A stretch of DNA of 64,000 nucleotides from Pseudomonadota bacterium (GCA_016704655.1 JADIZR010000005.1:219629-283628); one strand, 5' to 3'; positions 53,469-63,772 are shown, numbered from the stretch's first letter. Program-made: numbers and translations. Notes: a model not told the origin generated them from the sequence alone.

Positions 53469-53604
53469 CTACCGCACCGGTTTGAACAACAGGTCCGGGT
53501 AGTCGAAGCTGAAGTCCGCGAGCGGCGACACTGCCTTCATCGTCATCCGGTCGATCGCACCCTCGGCATTGAGCACGAACACAAAGTCCGAAGGGACCCC
53601 TCGC
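53469..53604 (-). pseudogene. 3' remnant of a serine hydrolase (beta-lactamase family/DUF3471-like)
   Basis: On the minus strand the last 40 codons of a gene are visible: SDFVFVLNAEGAIDRMTMKAV, SPLADFSFDYPDLLFKPV and stop at 53469. The pattern matches the C-terminal DUF3471-like domain of secreted serine hydrolases. Upstream, at 53610, the frame meets a stop and the divergent dehydrogenase gene begins, so the body of the gene is missing. It looks like a deletion scar or an assembly join next to the dehydrogenase start. Confidence 0.45.
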
Positions 53605-53610
53605 TGCCAC

Positions 53611-54747
53611 ATGCGCTACGACTTCATCGTCATCGGGGCCGGCATCGCCGGCGCCTCGCTTGCGTACGAGCTGGCGCGACGGGCGCGCGTGTGCCTCATC
53701 GAAGGTGAGTCGCGTCCGGGATATCACGCGACTGGCCGCTCGGCCGCGCTGTTTGCACCGTCCTACGGCGGACGCGAAATCCGCGCACTGACGCGGGCGA
53801 GCCGTGCCTTTTTCGACCTGCCGCCCGCAGGTTTCTGCGAGCAGCCACTGCTGCTGCCGCGGGGCTGTCTCTATGTCGCACGCTCGGACCAGCGCGAGCG
53901 GCTTGCGGACATGGTCCGCGAGATCCGCGCATCGGGCGGCAGCGTCGCAACGATCGACGCGAATGCGGCACGCTCGTGCGTGCCCTTGCTGAAGCCCGGA
54001 TATGTCGCGGCGGCCGCCCTCGACGCCGACGCGATGGATATCGACGTCGACACCCTGCACCAGGGATACCTGCGCGGCGCTCGCGCGGCGGGCGTGAGCA
54101 TCGTGAACAACTGCCTCGTGACGAAGATCCAGCGTAACGACGGCGCGTGGTCCGTCGATCTGCCGGACGGCTCTGCGAGCGCGGCAACCTTGATCAATGC
54201 GGCCGGCGCCTGGTCGGACGAAATTGCCGCGCTCTGCGGCAGCCGGCCGGTCGGTCTCCGTGCGCTGCGCCGCACCGCGGTGCTGGTCGACGCGCCGGGC
54301 GACGTCGACATCAGGTCGTGGCCTGCCGTGATAGATGCCGACGAACAGTTCTACTTCAAGCCGGACGCCGGAAAGTTGCTGCTGTCGCCCGCGGATGAGT
54401 CGCCGACGCCGCCGTGCGACGCGCAACCGGACGAACTCGACGTGGCCATCGCCGTCGACCGGGTGCAGGCGTCACTGGGTATCGATATTCGCCGAGTCGG
54501 TCGCCGCTGGGCTGGGTTGCGCACGTTCGCGCCTGACCGCGTCCCGGTGGTCGGCTACGATCCGGACGTACCGGACCTGTTCTGGTGCGCCGGCCAGGGG
54601 GGATACGGCATCCAGACGGCGCCGGCACTGGCCCGCACGGCCGCGGCTCTGGCGCAGCGCGACCCGTTGCCGCAGGATGTCCTGGCGCAAGGCCTCATCG
54701 TCGAGGACATTTCGCCTCGGCGTTTCAAGGATGCCAGGGTCGGCTGA
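53611..54747 (+). CDS. FAD-dependent D-amino acid dehydrogenase (DauA-like)
   Basis: 378 residues of the DAO family. The FAD motif is DFIVIGAGIAGASLAYELA; GYHATGRSAALFAPSYGG and LTRASRAFFDLPPAGFCEQPLLLPRG are close to the D-arginine dehydrogenase DauA pattern. The C-terminal FAD contact FWCAGQGGYGIQTAPALA is intact. It oxidises D-amino acids to 2-oxo acids and passes electrons to the respiratory chain (family knowledge). An XRE-cupin regulator follows 50 bases downstream. Substrate preference not certain. Confidence 0.83.
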   Translation: MRYDFIVIGAGIAGASLAYELARRARVCLIEGESRPGYHATGRSAALFAPSYGGREIRALTRASRAFFDLPPAGFCEQPLLLPRGCLYVARSDQRERLADMVREIRASGGSVATIDANAARSCVPLLKPGYVAAAALDADAMDIDVDTLHQGYLRGARAAGVSIVNNCLVTKIQRNDGAWSVDLPDGSASAATLINAAGAWSDEIAALCGSRPVGLRALRRTAVLVDAPGDVDIRSWPAVIDADEQFYFKPDAGKLLLSPADESPTPPCDAQPDELDVAIAVDRVQASLGIDIRRVGRRWAGLRTFAPDRVPVVGYDPDVPDLFWCAGQGGYGIQTAPALARTAAALAQRDPLPQDVLAQGLIVEDISPRRFKDARVG

Positions 54748-54797
54748 AGCGCGAATCACGGTGACGGCCGCGTGTCGCCTGGAACATGGGGGACTTC

Positions 54798-55460
54798 ATG
54801 GAACGTAGTGGCGCCACGCTCGGCGGACTGATCCATCTGCTGCGCCGGCGCAACGGCTGGACCCTGCGCGAGATGAGCGCCAAGGTGGGAATCCCGCTGT
54901 CGACTCTCGCCAAGGTCGAGGCCGACAAGCTGTCACTGACCTACGACAAGCTGCAGCAGCTCACGGCACGCCTCAGCATGACCATGACCGAGTTCCTCGG
55001 CCAGGCCGATGCCCCGTCGCGCGAACCTGCGTCGCCCGTGGTGACGGCCCGCCGCAGCCTGACGACCGATGACAATTCGATCCGGATCACGACACCCTAT
55101 TACGACTACGAATATTTGTGCGCGGACCCGCGCGAGAAGCGCATGGTCCCGATCCTCACACGCATTCGGGCCCATAACCTCGCCGAGTTCGGCGAACCGG
55201 TCCAGCATCGAGGCGAGGAGTTCATCTACGTGCTCGAGGGCTCGATCGAAGTTCACCTGCAGTTCTACACGACCGTGACCCTGAAGGCCGGCCAGGGCAT
55301 CTACATCGACAGCACGATGGGTCACGCCTACATCGCCAAAGACTGCGAAAGTGCGCTGGTGCTCGGCGTGTGTTCAGGCGAAGAACCGGATCTCGACCGT
55401 GAGCTGATCAGCCTCGTCGAAGACCTGGAGACGCCGGAACAGGGGCAGCCAGGAAGCTGA
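54798..55460 (+). CDS. XRE-family regulator with C-terminal cupin domain
   Basis: 220 residues from ATG 54798, preceded by GGGGGA; an upstream ATG at 54786 is possible. The helix-turn-helix is WTLREMSAKVGIPLSTLAKVEADKLSLTYDKLQQL (about 20-55). The cupin domain (about 120-195) holds HRGEEFIYVLEGSIEVHL and GQGIYIDSTMGHAYIA, the small-molecule-binding barrel. Regulators of this form usually control amino acid or polyamine catabolic genes, so the DauA-like gene just upstream is the obvious target. Confidence 0.85.
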   Translation: MERSGATLGGLIHLLRRRNGWTLREMSAKVGIPLSTLAKVEADKLSLTYDKLQQLTARLSMTMTEFLGQADAPSREPASPVVTARRSLTTDDNSIRITTPYYDYEYLCADPREKRMVPILTRIRAHNLAEFGEPVQHRGEEFIYVLEGSIEVHLQFYTTVTLKAGQGIYIDSTMGHAYIAKDCESALVLGVCSGEEPDLDRELISLVEDLETPEQGQPGS

Positions 55461-55492
55461 CCACGGATCAAGGCGCGCGACAGGAGCCCCAC

Positions 55493-56221
55493 ATGAGCCG
55501 AAAGTCCAGGAGAAACCGACCGAATCCAGAACGCCAGGGTCCGCAAACGGACAACGCATCCGCGGCGAGCCGAAGGCGCAGGAGTATCGTCATCGGTGCC
55601 GTCGTGGCGGTGCTGCTCGCCGTCCTGATGGGGACTCTTCTATTCAAAGGCGACCGGTCGCAGTCTGCGCCAGGTGCCACCATCACGAACCAGGCTCCGC
55701 TCGCGAGCGTCCATTCGCCGATGCTCGGCGACGCGGGCGCGAAGGTGCATATCGTTGAATTCATCGATCCGGCGTGTGAAACCTGCGCGCAGTTCTTCCC
55801 GGTGGTGAAGCAGTTGATGGCCGAGAACCCGAACAGGATCCGCCTGTCTATTCGCCACGTTGCATTCCACGACGGCTCGGACTACGTGGTGAAATTGCTG
55901 GAAGCGAGCCGCAAGCAGGACAGGTACCTGCCGACGCTGGAAGCGCTGCTGGCATCGCAGGCGCAATGGGCGCCCCATCACACCGTCCAGCCGGACCTGG
56001 TGCTGCAGGCAATTGCCGGCGTGGGATTGAATGTCGAACAACTCCTGGTGGACATGGATTCGCCCGAAGTCGCGCAAAATATGCAGCAGGACCACGACGA
56101 CGCCGTGGCGCTGAAAGTCACCGCAACGCCTGAATACTTCGTCAACGGACGCCCCATGCCGAGCTTTGGCCAGCAGCAACTGCAGACGCTCGTGAGCGAA
56201 GCGCTGCAAAGCGCCTATTGA
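55493..56221 (+). CDS. Membrane-anchored DsbA-family thioredoxin-like protein
   Basis: 242 residues. A basic N-terminus (SRKSRRNRPNPERQ, SRRRRS) precedes a membrane helix (IVIGAVVAVLLAVLMGTLLF). The periplasmic thioredoxin fold has the active site ACETC (CxxC) in EFIDPACETCAQFFPVV and the cis-Pro region VTATPEYFVNGRPM. This is the DsbA/DsbG-like group with N-terminal anchor. AGGAG lies 7 bases before ATG. Likely a thiol oxidase or isomerase; convergent with the TetR gene. Confidence 0.85.
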   Translation: MSRKSRRNRPNPERQGPQTDNASAASRRRRSIVIGAVVAVLLAVLMGTLLFKGDRSQSAPGATITNQAPLASVHSPMLGDAGAKVHIVEFIDPACETCAQFFPVVKQLMAENPNRIRLSIRHVAFHDGSDYVVKLLEASRKQDRYLPTLEALLASQAQWAPHHTVQPDLVLQAIAGVGLNVEQLLVDMDSPEVAQNMQQDHDDAVALKVTATPEYFVNGRPMPSFGQQQLQTLVSEALQSAY

Positions 56222-56251
56222 TGTCGCAGGACGGTGTCGACGCGCGGCGGG

Positions 56252-56935
56252 CTATGCCTGGCGACCGCGCCGACTGACCGAAGATTCCGACGGGTTTGCC
56301 GTCGCCATGGTATCGATGGACTCCTTCGGGAAGTCCTCCCGCAATTTGTCCAGGTCGAATATGGCGGGCGCGACCAGCGTCGCCAGCATCCGGCGCATCC
56401 TCGCTTTCGGCACCGATATCCAGCTCGGTCCAAGGGCATTGTGGATGAACAGCGTGATCCACAGCACGACGTCGTCCATCTTGAGGTTCGCCCGGAGGTA
56501 GCCGTCTTCACGCCATCGCGTGAGGGCCGGCAGCCACTGCTCCGACATGGCTTCCAGGAGAATCTCATCGCTGCCGCTGACCTTCGACAGCAGTTCGCTG
56601 CCGGCCTCGCTGACGATGATGCTCGTGTAAGGGTGCCGTTGCGCGGTCGCGATGTCGAACGTGATGCCTTCGATCAGCGCACGCGGCGGATATTTGTGTT
56701 GTCGGATGACCGGCAGGACCAGGCGGGTGTGATCGCGGACTTCGCGGACCAGGACCTCTACGATGAGGTGCTTCCGCGTCGGGAAATAGCGGTAGATGGT
56801 CGGCCGAGAAAGTTGCGCGACCTCTGCGATGTCTTCCATCGACGTCTTGCGAATACCGAATCGACTGAAGCATTCGACCGTCGCGTCGATGATGATGTCT
56901 TCCGGGCGCTTGTCGCGACGCTCGATACCTTCCAA
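56252..56935 (-). CDS. TetR family transcriptional regulator
   Basis: About 227 residues from a TTG at 56935; the start is uncertain because the frame stays open further upstream without a good start codon. The helix-turn-helix is complete: IIIDATVECFSRFGIRKTSMEDIAEVAQLSRPTIYRYFPTRKHLIVEVL. The C-terminal ligand domain is helical and not diagnostic. It lies downstream of the TonB receptor on the same strand and may control the 57-61 kb cluster (inference). Confidence 0.83.
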   Translation of the reverse strand: MEGIERRDKRPEDIIIDATVECFSRFGIRKTSMEDIAEVAQLSRPTIYRYFPTRKHLIVEVLVREVRDHTRLVLPVIRQHKYPPRALIEGITFDIATAQRHPYTSIIVSEAGSELLSKVSGSDEILLEAMSEQWLPALTRWREDGYLRANLKMDDVVLWITLFIHNALGPSWISVPKARMRRMLATLVAPAIFDLDKLREDFPKESIDTMATANPSESSVSRRGRQA

Positions 56936-57174
56936 CGGCTTGGCGCCCCGGGTGGCACGAGGAACGGGTGCCGGGCGCCGCCCGATTGCTTTTTCATTGA
57001 CAACTCGACCGTGGAATTGCGGCTTGCAGCCTGCGCTTGACGAACCATGCCCGCACGCTCCATGCCGGTCAAGGCATTGTCGCCGCACGGTGCAGGAAAT
57101 CGCCCGGACGCCCTTCGCCGTAACGATTTCGCTGCACCGGCACGCGTCCTGCGCTTTTCCCGGGAACCCTGGAT

Positions 57175-59341
57175 CTAATACTTGTAACCGAGCGTGAGCC
57201 CGTACGACTGCGGCGTGCCGTACATCTGCTGGATGGCAAAGTCCCCGGGCAACAGCGTCGCCACATAGTGCTCGTCCGTAACGTTGGTCCAGAATGCCGC
57301 GACGCTGACCTTCCCGCCCGGTGCAACCCACCCGGCGCGCAGATTCAGCAGGCCATACGACCCTTGCTTGAACTGCTCGTTCGGATCGAAGTAGAACGAG
57401 TCGGTGTAGTAGTAGTCGGCGTTCAACCGCAGCGCTCCTGCCGGCAGTGGACGCTCATAGGCGAGATTGGCGACGCCAGTGAGCTCTGGCGTGCGCATCA
57501 TCGGGTTGTTGCTTGCGTCCGAGTTTACGATCTGCAGGTAGGTCGGCGAGGTCGGGTCGAGGTTCGCGCCTGTGAGCCCGGGAACTCGTCGTATTCCCGT
57601 GCGCTACGCCGCACCAAGCCCCAGCGTCAGCCCTTCGGCCACGAGCGTCGTGAGCTGGAAGTCGCCACCGTAGATCGTGGAAGCGGCGGCATTCACGGTC
57701 AGGGCCTGGGTGCCGTTGAAGCTCGACACCTGCATGTCCTTGTAGTCGTAATAGAAGACCGACGCGTTGAACTGCACCGTGGCGCCCGCGGTCTTGTACC
57801 CGACTTCGAAAGCATTCAGCTTCTCTGGATCGATGGGCACCGTGGTGAACGAGGACGGCTGCAACATGCCCGCCTTGTAACCCTGCGAGTAAGAGGCGTA
57901 GACGTTCGCTTCACCGTCCAGCTGGTACCGGACCACGACGCGCGGCGATACGTTGCTCCAGTCGTGGCTCCACTCGGGCATGTCCATGGGACCGACTGGC
58001 GTGGACAGCCCCCTGACTCTCGCGCTGATGTCCTCGTAGCTGTAGCGTGCGCCAGCCGTGAGGAACAGGTTGTCCGTCGCCATGTACGTTACATCGGCGA
58101 AGACTGCATAGGCCTGGTCGGACGTGCTGGTCTCTTCGTAGATGGTGAACGGCTGCATGCCGAACGCCTCGGTCGCGGCCAGGGGGCGGAATTCGTTGTC
58201 GTATTGCATGTAATACGCGCCGGCCACCCACTCCGTGTCACCCACCGTCCCCCGTGAGATCGAACTCGGCTGAACGTCGTGCTGCTCGGCTCGAACCTCA
58301 CGGCGAAGATCGGCAGGTCGGACGAATCCGGGTCGATCAGCGTGCGGCTGTCCGACGAGCGGTACATGGTCAGGGACTTGAGCAGCACATCGCCGATGTC
58401 CTTCTCGATCGTCAGGTAGCCACCGTTCGAGTCGGTCGTATAGGCGGTGGGAGCGGTGTTCGAAACCTCCAGGTCGTCGGAACCGATGATGGGGGTGACC
58501 CCGATCAGCGGTCCGACCTGGAGCGCTTTCGAATTCCCACCCCGTGCAGCGAGCGCGCTGTAGAGCGGTTCATCCGCCGACGAACCTGCAAAGGCCAACC
58601 TGACTTTCGCCGTCTCGCCCTGGTAGAGGGCCGACACCCGGTAGGCGTGTCGATCGAACTGCCCGTCGTCGTCGGCACCGGTCGCAATGTTTTCGATGAA
58701 GCCATCACCCTGTCGGTAGATGAATGCGGCATCGACCGCGATCGATTCGGTCAGACCGGTCGAGCCGTACGCATTCAAGAGGTAATCATTGTACCGCGCC
58801 ACGGTGCCCTGCACCTCGAAGCTCGGATCGAACGTCGGGTCCCGCGTCTCGAGCAGGATCGCACCACCCGTGGCGTTGCGGCCGAACAGGGTGCCCTGCG
58901 GCCCCTTCAGCACCTGCACGCTGACGAGGTTGGTAGTTGCACGTCGGTATCGTACTGGTCGGGGATGCAGAACCCGTTCACGTAGACGCCGACGTTGGAG
59001 GTGAAACCGACGCCGGCCGTCGCAGTGCCGACGCCGCGGATGGTCGGTTGCGACGCCCCGCCCTGCGAGTCGACACGCATGCCCGGCACCAGGGTCGAAA
59101 GCTCGTTGACCGAGTTGATACGTCCCTCGCTCAACCGGTCGCCCGTGAACGCCGAGATCGAGATTGGCACTTCCACAAGCGGCTGGGACCGCCTCTGCGC
59201 AGAGACGACGATTTCCTCGAGCTGTTCCGGAGCCGACTGGCTGTCCTGCGCCACGACCTGCCCAGCCGTCAGGATCGAGCTGACGGCGAGCGCCAGCGAA
59301 ATCGGAACCCTTGCATCGCGTCCAGACTCTGCAGTTTTCAT
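57175..59341 (-). pseudogene. TonB-dependent outer-membrane receptor, several frameshifts
   Basis: One receptor gene of about 720 codons in four frame segments. ATG 59341 follows GGGAGGGGG and starts a signal peptide (VPISLALAVSSILTAGQVVAQ). The plug domain shows EEIVVSAQRRSQPLVEVPISISAF, TIRGVGT, and, after a break near 58920, LKGPQGTLFGRNATGGAI. Barrel segments continue with breaks near 58250 and near 57600-57500, ending in the typical TonB receptor C-terminus YGLTLGYKY. All signature regions are kept, so sequence error is likely. Imports an unknown large nutrient; neighbours suggest a steroid-, terpenoid- or lipid-type substrate (inference). Confidence 0.85.
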
Positions 59342-59402
59342 ATCCCCCTCCCGAATGACAGTATTGGACTGAATGGCGATTTTCGCTGGTTCGCGCGGCG
59401 GC

Positions 59403-59665
59403 TCAGAAGAAATAAACCCCGAGCACCGCGGCCGCGCAGAGCACGCACCACGCCCGAACACGCCGCGCAGCCACGGTGCGTGGCGCAGTTCCATGAAATA
59501 CATACCGACCAGGTAGGCCTTCACCAGCGCCACGGACATCACGACCGTGGTCGCGACCCGGTAGCCAACGATCCCGTGATCGACGGCCACCCACATCGAG
59601 AGGCCGGTAGCAGCCATGAGCAGCAGCCAGATCAGCGTGACGGGGGTACGGACCAGTTGCAGCAC
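59403..59665 (-). CDS. Cytochrome c oxidase subunit IV-like (NorF/COX4-type) protein, one frameshift
   Basis: About 87 residues from GTG 59665, with GAGGTAAGG just upstream. Three membrane helices: VTLIWLLLMAATGLSMWVA, VATTVVMSVALVKAYLVGMYFMELRHAP, and, after a slip near 59460, RAWCVLCAAAVLGVYFF to the stop at 59403. The LVKAYLVGMYFMELRHAP helix is the hallmark of the prokaryotic subunit IV family. It starts 4 bases after the subunit III-like gene. No catalytic subunit is adjacent. Confidence 0.75.
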
Positions 59666-59669
59666 GGCC

Positions 59670-60251
59670 TTACCTCACCAGGTACAGCAGCGGAAACAGG
59701 ACGATCCAGAGCAGGTCCACCACGTGCCAGAAGCTCGCACCGTTTTCGACGCCGCGAACGAGCCGGACCCGGTCGAACGGTTGGGCAAGACTCGTCGTCG
59801 ATACGCGCCACAAGTACAGGACGACGCACATCCCGGCCAGGACATGAGTGAGGTGTATGGCAGTGAGCACGTAATAGTAGGTGTAGAAGGCGTGAGGCGT
59901 CGGCAGCCACCCATCCCGGACGAGGGCGCTGTATTCGGCGTACTTGTTGACCACGAAGCCAAGACGCACAGGAATGCAGCCGCGAACAGCAGCGGCGCAC
60001 GTTCCGCGGCGATCCGCTCACGCACCGCCCGAACGCCCCATGCCACAAAGACCGAGCTGGTAAGCAGCAGCAATGTGTTGATTGCCCCGATCCCCGCGTG
60101 CAGGGTAGCGGCGGACTCGTTGTAGACCGCAACGTCGCTGCGGCGGTCGATCATGAAGCTGGCGAACAGCGCGGCGTACAGCATCATGTCGCCCAGGATG
60201 AAGATCCAGATGCCGACTTCACCGCACATGCGTCCGCGCCTGACTGTGCAT
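59670..60251 (-). CDS. Heme-copper oxidase subunit III-like (NorE-type) protein, frameshifts
   Basis: About 193 residues. The best start is ATG 60251, five bases after the preceding gene; it reads MHSQARTHVR and then, after a one-base slip near 60231, GEVGIWIFILGDMMLYAALFASFMIDRR, the NorE signature. A second slip near 59965 leads to RLGFVVNKYAEYSALVRDGW, YYYVLTAIHLTHVLAGMCVVLYLW and WHVVDLLWIVLFPLLYLVR. Five membrane helices. NorE supports nitric oxide reductase or oxidase assembly in other species; no norB or oxidase subunit I is nearby. Confidence 0.78.
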
Positions 60252-60256
60252 GTTCG

Positions 60257-61056
60257 CTAGGTCCCCGCCTGCCCGGAACCATTGTGTGCAGCAACACGGA
60301 CCAGCATCGGTTCAATGGGCGCGCTCGGATAGCGATCCTGGCTCGCACCCTCGACGACGCCATCCCCGCGTTTGACGCCCTGAATGACGAGCGCACTCAT
60401 GATGCAGATCCAGATGAAGAAGACCGCCGCGGGCCAGTACAGAGCCAGCAGCCCATTCCAGGCGAGGGGCCCGGTCTTGAAAAAGATCATGAACTGCCCG
60501 GTCATCACCAGGCCGGCGAACCAGAAGTTCACCCACGCGGCGTAGCGCGGGAAGACCGGCCGCTGGCTGTCGTCGAGCAGGATGGCCAACCCGATGGCGA
60601 CCGCCCACAGGCTCAGCGGGAACACTTCGAACTCAAGCAGGATGAACTGAAAGTCGTTGAGGGTCCGCAGCAGCTCCGGGTCCATCGTGTCCGCACGGAA
60701 CGCGCAGAACGCCATCCAGAAGAAATAGAGCACGGAGTTGAAGACGGCGACTCCGACCGCGCCGAGCTGCGTGTAAGTCAGGATGGGCGGCCGGCCGTTC
60801 TCGATCCGTCGCGTCATGGCAGCGATCGCAGCGCCCCATGGGTAGTAGAACGCGCTTGCCACCATGCCGATCCAGGCTCCCGCACGGATCTGGACCAGGT
60901 TCTCGACGTAGAACGCCTGTACCTCCAGTGGCGTGGCCATCGACCGAGTCGCGGCGGGATTGTCCAGGCCAGCAGCGGACAGCACGCGAGCAGGAAGCCA
61001 GCGGTGAAGATCCAGCCGGTCCAGCCCGTCCAGACATGAACGTTACGCAGATTCAT
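60257..61056 (-). CDS. Multi-span membrane protein of unknown function, one frameshift
   Basis: About 265 residues. ATG 61056 has AGGGGAG six bases upstream and reads MNLRNVHVWTGWTGWIFTAGFLLAC; the frame slips near 60975 and continues NPAATRSMATPLEVQAFYVENLVQIRAGAWIGM to the stop at 60257. Six membrane helices follow, for example LGAVGVAVFNSVLYFFWMAF, LSLWAVAIGLAILL and ALYWPAAVFFIWICIMSALVIQG. I do not recognise the family. It heads the operon with the NorE- and NorF-like genes, which hints at a membrane complex. Confidence 0.7.
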
Positions 61057-61126
61057 CGGTTTCTCCCCTGACAGGCTCGGCTGGCACCCGCGAGCAGCCC
61101 CCCGTCGCAGCCGCATGGCGTTTCGA

Positions 61127-61155
61127 GAAATAAGACATTGTTTGTTTTTTGTCAA
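61127..61155 (-). promoter_or_regulatory. Sigma-70-type promoter of the 61-57 kb operon
   Basis: On the minus strand TTGACA (61155-61150), a perfect -35 box, is followed after 17 bases by TATTTC (61132-61127), a moderate -10 box. The AT-rich spacer stands out from the surrounding GC-rich DNA. It would drive the membrane protein gene starting at 61056 and the genes after it. Confidence 0.45.
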
Positions 61156-61268
61156 GTCCGAACGCAAACTTGAATCCATTGGTGCAACTTCCGCTTGCCA
61201 TGCAGGTGAATTCAGACGATCTTTGCGCGCGGGCCAGATCATCGACCGCGTCGCAGGGGGAATCGCGA

Positions 61269-62112
61269 GTGACGGCGAAAGTTGCGTTAATCACCGGGGC
61301 TGGCAGCGGTATGGGGCAAGCATATGCCCGCCGCTTGTTGCGCCAGGGCTGGTGCGTGGCGGGACTCGATGTCAATCGCGACGGGCTCGAGGCGCTTGGA
61401 CAGTTTCCAGCTACTTGTAAAACTTGTCGTCGACCTTCGGGACGAGCAGGCACTGCTCGAGGCCGTGCGCCGGATCGAAACGGCGCTGGGCCCGATCACG
61501 CGGGGGGTGACCGCCGCGGCCATCATGCCGCTGGGCCCGCTGCTCGAGATGGATGCCGCTGCGGTTGGCCGCATCGTCGACGTCAATTTCCTCGGCCTCG
61601 TGCGCGTCAGCCGCGCCACCATGCCGGGAATGCTTGCTCGAGGTCACGGCGAGTTCATCAGCTTCGCGTCGATCTCCGGACAGGTACCCATCTTCTTCAT
61701 GGGTGCGTACGGCGCCTCCAAAGCTGCCGTCATCGCCTACACGGAGGTTCTCGAGCAGGAGACGCGTGGCCGCGGCGTGCACCTGGTGTGCGTGTGTCCG
61801 CCCGCCGTGAAGACTCCTTTGCTCGAGCAGGGCCGGGCGACTCGCTGGCCCGGATTCCTGGATGTCCTGCCGCCGATCACGATCGACACCGTGCTCGACG
61901 CCGTTGAACGGGCGTTGCAGCGCAAGCGATTCTGGGTCTACCCGGGCTGGTACACGCGACCGAGCGTCTGGGCACGCAGACTGACCCGCGGCTGCTGTGG
62001 TGGTTCGTACGCCCGGTCGAGCGACCCGATGCCCCGCCATGAGATCGGCATGCATAGTCGCTGGCAGCGCCGCCCGCAGTACCGCCTCGCGCGTTCACAG
62101 GAGTTCTCGTGA
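61269..62112 (+). CDS. Short-chain dehydrogenase/reductase, frameshifted
   Basis: Classical SDR of about 280 residues. GTG 61269 gives VTAKVALITGAGSGMGQAYARRLL with the TGxxxGxG cofactor motif. After a slip near 61405-61430 it continues VVDLRDEQALLEAVRRIE, then the Ser in SFASISG, the catalytic YGASK motif and the VCVCPPAVKTPL segment. The expected NNAG region reads AAAIMPLG. A second slip near 61980 is possible, because the other frame gives DPRLLWWFVRPVE, a more usual SDR tail; as written, the stop overlaps the next GTG. Oxidises or reduces a hydroxyl/keto group; substrate unknown. Confidence 0.75.
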
Positions 62113-62857
62113 TTCCCACGACGTCGGCTTCGTCCGCGCCGAGCTGGGCCAGGGCTATGCGGCGGTACAACGACTGGCTGCTGTTCGACATGGGTGGAGG
62201 TCAGCGCCCATGCCGGCTCGCCAGCGTGATCAACCTGCAGAAAGCGGGCTCCTTTCCGGTCCTGGCATTCATGATCTGGTTCTATTCGGAACGAACTGGC
62301 GCAGGCACGTCGACCGCGGCCTGGCTGTACCTGGCGATGCACGGCACCTACGGGCTGACGTGGCTGATGAAGGACCTGCTGTTCCCGGACCCGAACTGGC
62401 AGCGCCCCGCCACGATCCTGAGCTGTATCGTCGGCGCGATCGGGCTCGCGTCCTACTGGCTGGCGGGTTGGCTGCTCATTTCGGGAACCGCGCGGTTCCC
62501 CACTTATCCGGTCGCGCCCGGCGCCGTGTTCTGTTTGTGCGCGAGTCTCTGCATGTTCGGCTGCAGCGTCATGCTGGCGGCGGATGCGCGAAGTACACCA
62601 CGCTGCGGTTGCGGCGCGGTCTCATCACCACCGGCATGTTCAAGTGGGTGCGTCACCCCAATTATCTCGGCGAGATCCTCGTGTACGGCAGCCTGGCCAT
62701 GCTGGCATGGCACTGGCTCGCCGCGCTGGTGATCGCTTACTTCTGGATCACGATGTTCGCGACGAACATGGCGATGAAGGAAGCCAGCATGAGCCGCTAC
62801 CCGGAATGGGCAGCCTACAGAAAGCGCACCTGGTGGCTGGTTCCCGGAATCTTCTGA
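62109..62857 (+). CDS. Isoprenylcysteine methyltransferase/DUF1295-like membrane protein, one frameshift
   Basis: About 249 residues from GTG 62109, with AGGAG six bases upstream. Several membrane helices (LAFMIWFYSE, TILSCIVGAIGLASYWLAGWLLISG) are followed, after a slip near 62587, by KYTTLRLRRGLITTGMFKWVRHPNYLGEILVYGS and a C-terminal YPEWAAYRKRTWWLVPGIF. The RHPNYLGE motif is shared by ICMT-type methyltransferases and 5-alpha-reductase-like DUF1295 proteins. It sits between two SDR genes, so a reductase or methyltransferase step on a lipid is plausible. Confidence 0.72.
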
Positions 62858-62870
62858 GCGGAGGGCGACG

Positions 62871-63730
62871 ATGTCGGCGCAACCGGGCCTGAATGGCAAG
62901 ACTCTCTTCATTTCGGGCGGCTCCCGTGGCATCGGCCTGGCAATTGCCCGAAGGGCTGCCCTCGACGGAGCCCGCATTACGATTGCTGCCAAGACCACCG
63001 ACGCCCATCCCACGCTGCCAGGGACGATCTACACGGCCGCTGACGAGATCGAGCGAGCCGGTGGCCAGGCCCTGCCCATTGCCTGCGACATCCGTGACTC
63101 GGACCAGATCGACGCAGCCGTCCGCAGGACCGTGGAGCGCTTCGGTGGTATCGACATCTGCATCAACAATGCGTCGGCGATCAGCCTGACCGGCACGCTC
63201 GCGACGGACCCAAGCGACACGATCCATGCACGACGTCAACGTGGCACCTTCCCTGGTTTCGCGCATGCGTGCCCCACCTGCGGAACGCGCGCAACCCGCA
63301 CGTGCTGACCCTGGCGCCGCCCCTGGACATCGTGCCCGAATGGTTTGCCCCCTGCCCGTCCTACGCGCTCTCGAAGTACTCGATGAGCCTGTTCGCCATG
63401 GCCATGGCAATCGAGTTCCGCCTGGACGGGATCGCGTTCAACACCCTGTGGCCACGCACGCTCATCGACACAGCTGCCGTTCGGAACATCGTGGCGCCGC
63501 ACGACCTGGCTCGCAGTCGCAGGCCCGAAATCATGGCTGATGCGGCCTGGCACATCCTCACGCTGCCGAGCCGCGAGACCACGGGCCGGCACCTGATCGA
63601 TGAACAGGTACTGATCGAGGCCGGCGTGACCGACCTGCGGGCCTATCGATGCGTCGCGGGCACAACGCCACTGGCGACGGACTTGTTCGTTCGGGCGGAC
63701 TGTGGCACCCCGCCCGGCGTGCAGTGTTGA
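62871..63730 (+). CDS. Short-chain dehydrogenase of the HSDL2-like group, frameshifted
   Basis: ATG 62871 gives a cofactor motif SGGSRGIGLAIARRAALDGA followed by ITIAAKTTDAHPTLPGTIYTAADEIE, which is diagnostic of HSDL2-like SDRs. ICINNASAISLTGTL follows. Between about 63220 and 63270 the frame changes at least twice; the rest reads MPHLRNARNPHVLTLAPPLDI, YALSKYSMSLFAMAMAIEF, LWPRTLIDTAAVRNIV and SRRPEIMADAAWHIL, all typical of the group. Acts on an unknown lipid or sterol-type alcohol. Translationally close to the upstream methyltransferase-like gene (13 bases). Confidence 0.78.
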
Positions 63731-63772
63731 CGACGTGAGTCGAGCGGCGACTATGCCGATGGAGTCAGCGCG

